Assembly (NCBI GenBank): GCA_015064395.1
Contig: SVSH01000005.1
Span: 34,925-98,924, forward strand
DNA: 64,000 bases
DNA from: Oscillospiraceae bacterium
GTDB taxonomy: Bacteria; Bacillota; Clostridia; Oscillospirales; CAG-272
Direction of reading: 5' to 3'
Both the position numbers and the translations under genes were made by a program. This document shows, piece after piece, positions 59,801 to 64,000 of the stretch (its first letter is position 1; each line of letters opens with the position of its first letter). Below the pieces are notes generated by a model that worked only from the letters and a program-made list of their open reading frames with translations, was not told the DNA's origin and did not search any database.

Positions 59801-62437
59801 CTTCCCGATTCGCTTACCGTCATTCCCGAGGGCGCATTCAGCTCTTGTACGGCACTGACCAAGGCGACGCTGGGAGAGAAGGTGACGGAGATCGGCGCGG
59901 ATGCGTTTGAGAACTGCACCTCGCTCAAGGAGATCGAAATTCCCGCTACCACCAAGACGCTGGGCCTGGGTGCATTCAAGGATTGTACGGCTCTGGAAAA
60001 GGTTACCATGTATGCCGGCAACCTGGTACCTCTTGGCAAGGGCATCTTCGTTGGCAGCACCGGCATCAAGACGGTCGATTTCGCCGGCTCTGCTGATCAG
60101 TGGGCAAAGCTGTCCGCTAACGCAGACGAGGAGCTGACCGGCGCGAAGGTCGAGTACGTGGTGACCTACACCATCAACTTCGAATATCGTGGCGGCTCCA
60201 AGCATGGCCAGATGGCACACGAGACGCTCAAGTTCAACGGCAAGCCCGGCCAGACGATCCTCATCGAGATCCCCTTCATTGAGCACTACAAGGCATCGGC
60301 TCCTACGCAGATGTACACCTTCGGCGAAGCTGATGATGAAAAGACGGTACACTACGATCCTTACACCTACACCGTTACCGTCAACTACGTCGATGCGGCT
60401 ACAGGCACGATCCTGGGTACCTCCGCTCCCATCACCCTGATGTACGGTGAGACCCTGACGCACGTGGCAATGGCCATCAACGGCTACACGCCCGAGCAAA
60501 ACCAGATCACGGTTAACGTCAATAACGGTGATGCTACCTTTGAGATCAAGTACAATCTCAACGAGTATGCGTATACGGTTGAATTTGTCAACAATCGCAC
60601 GGACAAGGTCATCCATTCTCTTGCTTTCACGGCAAAGTATATGGATACCGTAACGGTCAAGGCTGCGGATCTGGTCGAGGAATTGGCCAAGATCAAGGGC
60701 TACACCATCGTGGATGCTACCGCGACCTACACCATTGAGAATATTCAAGACAATCTGCAGAAGGTTGTTATCAAGTGCGCTCCCGACAGCGTCAAGATCA
60801 CAGTCAATTACCTTGGCGAGGACGGCAAGCCCGTCAAGACCACCGAGGTGCTGGATCAGTACTTCTTTGGCGACGAGATCACCATCAAGGCTCCTGCTAT
60901 CACCGGAATGAACCCCGTTGATTCCGAGATTAAGATCACGCTTGGCGAGACTAACGAGGTCAACTTCAGCTACAAGCTCAAGGAGTATAAGGTTACCGTT
61001 CACTTTGTCAAGAATGCCGCAAACGGCGACAAGGTAAACGAATCCAAGGAATTTTTCGTTAAGCATGGCTCCAAGTTTGAGTTCAAGCTGGCTGACTACA
61101 CCGATCTTGTTATGCCCGAGGGCTACGAGGTCAAGGTTGGCGAGCTGAAGGTCGATCCCGTTACGGGCGATACCGAGCTTAACGTCATCTACACGCTCAA
61201 GCAGTTCAAGGTTACGATCAACTACGTCTATGCGGACGGTGCGCTGGTCGAAACGGTCGAAAAGACCCTGGACTATGGCACCAAGGTCGAGCAGGAAACG
61301 CCTGCATTGGTTGGCTACACGCCCGACCAGCTGAAGGTTGTTGTGGAAAAACTGACAAAGGACGAAACGCTTACCGTTACCTACACCAAGAACAAGTACA
61401 ACGTAACAGTGAACTTTGTCAAGGATACGGCAGAGGGCGACAAGGCGGCAGAGTCTATCGTTGTTCCCGGTATCTGGCACGGTGACATCTTCGAGTTTGA
61501 CGCTACGAAGTACGCAGATCTCGTTCTGCCCGAAGGCTATGAGATCAAGGACATCTGGAAGACGGAAGCTGTGACGGGCGACACGACGTTGACCGTGGTT
61601 TGCACGCTTAAGAAGCTGATCATCAACATCTACTACGTGGATGAAAAGGGCGAGGCGCTTGAGGGCGTTGAGTCGTTCCAGCAGATCTTCGAATATGGCG
61701 CATCGGTAGAGCAGCTGTCTCCCACCGTTGCGGGTCATACCCCCGACATGTCGGCTATCACCATCGACAAGGTAACCAAGAACGAGGAGTTCACCGTTAC
61801 CTACACGCGCCTGTCTTATCAGGTTACGGTTCACCTGTATGAGATCAACACCGACAATTATGAGGTGTTTGGTAAGCCCTTTACCATTATGATCCCTTAC
61901 GGCGAGACCTACGTCTTCAACCTGGCAGATCATGCGGAGTACGTTGCAGCGGCTTACACGACCGACAAGACCACCATCGAGTTCGGTGCGATCACGGAGG
62001 ACGTTGAGGGTGTTATCACCTATACGCCCAAGACCTTTACGCTGACGGTTAAGTACGTAAAGGCAGACGGCACGGTCGTTGAGACCAAGGAGTATGACGT
62101 TATCGCAGGCAGATCCTTCGAGATCCCCGCTTGGGAAAAGGAAGGCTACGTCGCAGTAGCTGCCGAGACGATCACGGTCGGCGTTGTTGAAAATCCTGAA
62201 AAGACCATCACGGTCAAGGAAGAGGAGAAAACGCCTGTTGATCCCGATCAGAACCCTGACCAGAATCCTGATCAGAATCCTGACCAGAATCCTGACAACA
62301 ATACCGAGCAGCCCGGTGACAGCGAGAAGCCTGCCGGCAATGGCGGCAAGATCGCGCTGGTCATCATCATCATCCTTCTGGTGCTTGGCGGCGGCGGTGC
62401 AGCATTCTACTTCCTGTACCTGAAGAAGCCTTACTAA
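56801..62437 (+). CDS. Large BspA-type LRR and MucBP-like surface protein
   Basis: This is a 1,878-residue exported protein. A signal peptide (KALSWLLTLTMLLSLTAG) is cut near VFAED. The first 1,100 residues contain about six modules, each opening with a beta segment of the type LTWEYNPTSQVLIISGTGSM and followed by LRR_5 repeats (TTIGNSAFELCENLQSVSL; SIGDSAFRDSTVLPTIDL). The next 730 residues are MucBP-like repeats (YTVTVNYVDAATGTILGTSA; INYVYADGALVETVEKTLDY). Then comes a DQNPDQNPDQNP spacer and one C-terminal helix (ALVIIIILLVLGGGGAAFYF) with tail LYLKKPY. No LPxTG motif is present, so the helix is the likely anchor. Adhesion to mucin or host glycans is inferred. Confidence 0.9.
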   Translation: MRKIQKALSWLLTLTMLLSLTAGLTVGVFAEDATEPTAKTDSGVCGPNVLYQYRDENPDDMVASGVLTIMGTGPMTDYIKTSAMEVNTPWFRSDYRYEIQKVVINPGVTTIGSFAFFNLIRCTEVVIPEGVLSIGEWAFAYAAIQSVSLPSTLLNVRHFAFRETELAKGPKSSCLGYPSIDNDAFGETSTNAELIADLDSDSIGNVGVDASGKFCEGIEWRYSGASKTLTLSSAYDGLFETTIYEMKDLSVSGEDCPWKDYLPAIEHVYITKGISNIGKYVFAGMPALESVTVGEHVKTIEARAFNGASSLKGQIDLPKATTTVEDWAFGGCPGPITVTTPKTEAEVGDTFSETGNFGVTYQFGYTGTTTPPTPPTPPVGGGDEDVLSGKCGANLTWEYNPTSQVLIISGTGSMTNFTSTTPAPWSDYMTAIKTVYVKEGVTTVGANALNGATSLLNVTLPSTLNVVAMDAFDNTGNITNAYVDREEGEVNIQSGNEDLKAVLTYKAGTQPTPPPDEVTSGKCGASATWQYDPVNCVLYIKGTGAMDNYASSAETPWASYLTKIKMVFVQEGVTTVGNHALNGATAMTGVNMASTVETVGLHAFAGCPALVTAYIDRLQGTVTIQNGNEDLIEAPLVYKAPSGGGNTGDNEVGGSISGTTLTWTYSPTTHALNIKGTGEIPNYSSTNPAPWAVYANEITAITVQDGITRIGNYAFANMKAVIDVYLPKTLKSIGDSAFRDSTVLPTIDLPKNLEEIGQSAFRGCSALTEITLPAKMTEIANDTFRDCTALEEVTFNDLINEIGDNAFNGCKALKNIEFPVTMETIGKSAFYGCSGLEGVVISSDLYVKENAFSGCTSLVKVFLDNCDIPEVEPGNEPLIDNIIEAKASGALENGVTWEVDRVNGTLTFSGNGEVVRDEAWVKELKYVDTVIFRNGITGLEDNLFKSDKNIEHVVMADSVTTIGNSAFELCENLQSVSLSKNLTTLGKNAFKGCSSLKTITLPDSLTVIPEGAFSSCTALTKATLGEKVTEIGADAFENCTSLKEIEIPATTKTLGLGAFKDCTALEKVTMYAGNLVPLGKGIFVGSTGIKTVDFAGSADQWAKLSANADEELTGAKVEYVVTYTINFEYRGGSKHGQMAHETLKFNGKPGQTILIEIPFIEHYKASAPTQMYTFGEADDEKTVHYDPYTYTVTVNYVDAATGTILGTSAPITLMYGETLTHVAMAINGYTPEQNQITVNVNNGDATFEIKYNLNEYAYTVEFVNNRTDKVIHSLAFTAKYMDTVTVKAADLVEELAKIKGYTIVDATATYTIENIQDNLQKVVIKCAPDSVKITVNYLGEDGKPVKTTEVLDQYFFGDEITIKAPAITGMNPVDSEIKITLGETNEVNFSYKLKEYKVTVHFVKNAANGDKVNESKEFFVKHGSKFEFKLADYTDLVMPEGYEVKVGELKVDPVTGDTELNVIYTLKQFKVTINYVYADGALVETVEKTLDYGTKVEQETPALVGYTPDQLKVVVEKLTKDETLTVTYTKNKYNVTVNFVKDTAEGDKAAESIVVPGIWHGDIFEFDATKYADLVLPEGYEIKDIWKTEAVTGDTTLTVVCTLKKLIINIYYVDEKGEALEGVESFQQIFEYGASVEQLSPTVAGHTPDMSAITIDKVTKNEEFTVTYTRLSYQVTVHLYEINTDNYEVFGKPFTIMIPYGETYVFNLADHAEYVAAAYTTDKTTIEFGAITEDVEGVITYTPKTFTLTVKYVKADGTVVETKEYDVIAGRSFEIPAWEKEGYVAVAAETITVGVVENPEKTITVKEEEKTPVDPDQNPDQNPDQNPDQNPDNNTEQPGDSEKPAGNGGKIALVIIIILLVLGGGGAAFYFLYLKKPY

Positions 62438-62466
62438 GCGAATAGCAAATCGCCCGAAAGGGCGGG

Positions 62467-62498
62467 GAACCCCCGACGATCGTCGGGGGTTCTTTTTA
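62467..62498 (+). terminator. Terminator of the surface protein gene
   Basis: The palindrome AACCCCCGACGA/TCGTCGGGGGTT is followed by CTTTTT, 31 bp after the stop codon. Confidence 0.9.
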
Positions 62499-62548
62499 CC
62501 TGACGGGCGAGGTGAAAAAAGAAAAATGAAAAAGTTTTCAAAAAGGGG

Positions 62549-62577
62549 TTGACAAACGCGTGCAAACAGACTATAAT
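62549..62577 (+). promoter_or_regulatory. Sigma-A promoter of tRNA-Arg
   Basis: A consensus TTGACA (62549-62554) and TATAAT (62572-62577) are 17 bp apart, 28 bp before the tRNA. Confidence 0.85.
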
Positions 62578-62605
62578 AATTAGGCTGTCGGGGAAACCGG
62601 CACGT

Positions 62606-62682
62606 GTGGCGTTAGCTCAGCTGGATAGAGTGTTTGGCTACGAACCAAAAGGTCGGGGGTTCGAATCCCTTACGCCGCACCA
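62606..62682 (+). tRNA. tRNA-Arg (anticodon ACG)
   Basis: The acceptor arms GTGGCGT and ACGCCGC pair with one wobble. The D arm is GCTC...GAGT. The anticodon stem TTTGG/CCAAA encloses CTACGAA, giving anticodon ACG. The T arm is GGGGG-TTCGAAT-CCCTT with two G-U pairs. The discriminator is A and CCA (62680-62682) is encoded. ACG reads CGN arginine codons after A34 deamination. The gene is a single unit with its own promoter and terminator. Confidence 0.95.
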
Positions 62683-62723
62683 AAACAAAAAGGCAATCAC
62701 GAAAGTGATTGCCTTTTTGTTTT
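62682..62723 (+). terminator. Terminator of tRNA-Arg
   Basis: AAAACAAAAAGGCAATCAC pairs perfectly with GTGATTGCCTTTTTGTTTT around GAAA, starting at the last base of the tRNA CCA end. Confidence 0.9.
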
Positions 62724-62724
62724 G

Positions 62725-63325
62725 GTCCTGCAGGGGCATGAGAACCCCTTGGAAGAATATCGTCCGCGCGTGCGCGGCGAAGGATAGAAAGCGAAATTTC
62801 AAACGACTTCTCCTCCCCACGCGCACACAGCTGCGCGCGTGCGCTGTACCGGCAGGGATGTTCATTCTTTGCCGCGCGGCAAAGAATGAACCAAGAAAAC
62901 GCGCCCAGGCGTTCCCCCTGGGAACCCCCTGGCATTGCCGCTCTTCAAAGAGAAAGACGAGAGATCACATATAAGCTTTTACTCCTATGCCTCAATTTTA
63001 GCCAACACGAGCGGCAGGCGAAAAAGGCAAGGGGTTTTGCCCTTAAGTGAGCGCGGTCTTTCTTTAAGCCGTGCTCGCAAAATTTGAAGTTGCATGCTTT
63101 TGCGCCACAATCAGGAAAACTTTAGTTTTCCGTGGCGCACTGCAGGGTTCCAAGGGACATTAGGTCCCTTGGCGCCTTTCTTCCGCCACTTCTTGGGGCG
63201 TACCAAGAAGTGGCAATCCTCGTAGCGCGCCGCGTTGTGGCGCGCCCTCGGATAGAAAGCTAAATTTCAATCGACATCTTCTTTTGGCATGATGTACAGT
63301 GTGCGCGTCCGTAGAAGAAGATACT
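62725..63325. repeat. Intergenic hairpin-mosaic block 13 (reversed 80-bp element at 62937-63016)
   Basis: It contains TTCATTCTTTG...CAAAGAATGAA (about 62861-62890), CCCAGGCGTTCCCCCTGGG, the inverted element, and GCGCCAC...GTGGCGC (about 63102-63140). CCAAGGGAC...GTCCCTTGG and CACTTCTTGG...CCAAGAAGTG (about 63187-63214) follow. The 63102-63175 part repeats block 1. No gene is supported. Confidence 0.75.
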
Positions 63326-63436
63326 CGCACTTTAACCATCCTTTACCACTTCTTTTTGTATATTCTGTTCAAAAAATGCAAATAATTTAGTGCTAAACTT
63401 CTCTATTTGTGTAAAACGTAGAAATTTACGTATCTC

Positions 63437-63465
63437 TTGACAAAACAAAGGGAAAATGCTATAAT
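63437..63465 (+). promoter_or_regulatory. Sigma-A promoter of rpsL
   Basis: A consensus TTGACA (63437-63442) and TATAAT (63460-63465) are 17 bp apart. The leader of about 110 nt has GCGCCCGGAGGTGACGCC, which could fold, before the strong site AAAGAAGGAGGAA. Confidence 0.85.
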
Positions 63466-63579
63466 ATCATGTGTCTGTGTGTAATTTCAGACATCTGTAG
63501 TGGCAGTTGCGCCCGGAGGTGACGCCTGGGTGACTGTATATAAACATTAAATTTGAAAGAAGGAGGAAAAAAGAGAAAC

Positions 63580-63999
63580 ATGCCAACTTTCAACCAGCTT
63601 GTCAAGCAGGGTCGTCAGGATAAGCAGTACAAGTCCAAAGCTCCCGTTCTGCAGCACGGATTCAACACGCTGTCCAACAAGGCAACCGATCAGCACAGCC
63701 CTCAGAAGAGAGGCGTTTGCACCAAGGTTTCCACCACGACGCCTAAGAAGCCTAACTCCGCACTTCGTAAGATCGCGAGAGTCAGACTGACCAACGGCAT
63801 CGAGGCAACGACCTATATCCCCGGCATCGGACACAACCTGCAGGAGCACTCCGTCGTTCTGATTCGCGGCGGCCGTGTACGTGACCTGCCCGGTGTTCGT
63901 TACCACATCATCCGCGGTACGCTCGACGCACAAGGCGTGGCAAACCGTAACCAGAGCCGTTCCAAGTACGGCGCAAAGAGACCTAAGGCTAAGAAGTAA
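63580..63999 (+). CDS. rpsL: 30S ribosomal protein S12
   Basis: S12 helps decode mRNA at the ribosomal A site. The 139-residue protein is complete: [15 protein letters not shown], the conserved [16 protein letters not shown] loop with the lysine that is mutated in streptomycin resistance, [20 protein letters not shown] and [17 protein letters not shown]. It ends with a basic tail KRPKAKK, and the window ends one base after the stop. In Clostridia rpsG, fusA and tuf usually follow, which would lie outside. The start at 63580 is fixed by AAGGAGG; a longer frame is not believed. Confidence 0.98.
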   Translation: MPTFNQLVKQGRQDKQYKSKAPVLQHGFNTLSNKATDQHSPQKRGVCTKVSTTTPKKPNSALRKIARVRLTNGIEATTYIPGIGHNLQEHSVVLIRGGRVRDLPGVRYHIIRGTLDAQGVANRNQSRSKYGAKRPKAKK

Positions 64000-64000
64000 T

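Noticed and set aside
56783..61933. Very long open frame (1,716 codons) antisense to the LRR/MucBP gene
   Set aside because: It mirrors the codon bias of the sense gene, has no ribosome binding site or domain, and its protein is low-complexity (rich in Val, Gly, Asp, Leu). The sense gene has signal peptide, repeats and anchor.
5428..63325. CRISPR array or insertion sequence as explanation for the repeats
   Set aside because: Copies are scattered, in both orientations and separated by kilobases, without regular spacers, cas genes or any transposase frame.

Overview
The window looks like a chromosomal segment of an anaerobic, gut-type member of the Bacillota, class Clostridia. The pointers are a CotF-like spore coat protein, Mini-RNase III, ThiI, LepA-HemW, DUF1292 and DUF1934 proteins, a BspA-type leucine-rich-repeat/MucBP surface protein, and sigma-A promoters that almost all have exactly 17 bp between near-consensus boxes. 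Genes are GC-rich at third positions. The intergenic regions are unusually long and packed with hairpin repeats. I would not name a genus from sequence alone.

Layout. 1-13.4 kb is housekeeping: the start of a secreted protein, cysS, an exonuclease-DUF2007-thiI operon, lepA-hemW, cysE, holA, and NUDIX-DUF1934. 14-24.3 kb is a redox and sugar-acid area: an AraC regulator with a 2-hydroxyacid dehydrogenase, an old-yellow-enzyme reductase, an SDR, an FAD reductase, a CotF-like protein, a TIM-barrel isomerase, and a KDPG aldolase-VOC fusion broken by one base. A structured RNA candidate lies just upstream of the aldolase. 24.6-35.3 kb holds DUF1292, cardiolipin synthase, a GH92 mannosidase, an operon of ACT, PFL, Mini-RNase III, cyclophilin, URO-D and a membrane protein, and a membrane protein/ribbon-helix-helix pair.

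36.4-48.7 kb is the most remarkable part: a complete bacterial microcompartment (BMC) operon reading rightward from one strong promoter to one strong terminator. It encodes acetate kinase and four enzymes with encapsulation-peptide-like tags (class II aldolase, CoA-acylating aldehyde dehydrogenase, zinc alcohol dehydrogenase, PduL). It also encodes four single-domain BMC shell proteins, one BMC-P pentamer protein, a PduT-like trimer protein with the Fe-S cysteine, a PduU/EutS-like protein, the PduS electron-transfer protein, a PduV/EutP GTPase, a ParA-type ATPase overlapping a small basic low-complexity protein, and a class II ketose-bisphosphate aldolase. There is no B12 or glycyl-radical diol dehydratase, so the aldolase is the likely signature enzyme. 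The inferred route is sugar phosphate to DHAP plus an aldehyde, with the aldehyde dismutated inside the shell to alcohol and acyl phosphate, and ATP made by acetate kinase. The ParA/small-protein pair is a candidate compartment-positioning system.

49-64 kb holds a LexA-like XRE-S24 regulator divergent from a small membrane protein, a lipoprotein, a short RNA transcription unit, a homocysteine methyltransferase-like protein, a calcium-type P-ATPase, the 1,878-residue LRR/MucBP surface protein, tRNA-Arg(ACG), and rpsL at the right edge.

Thirteen intergenic blocks are mosaics of hairpin modules. One module is an 80-81 bp element present 14 times in both orientations, with matching 8-bp terminal inverted repeats. 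One copy has changed both arms in a compensatory way, which points to selection on structure. Coordinates, motifs and promoter spacings were read by eye from the sequence; family assignments rest on recognised motifs, not on database searches.
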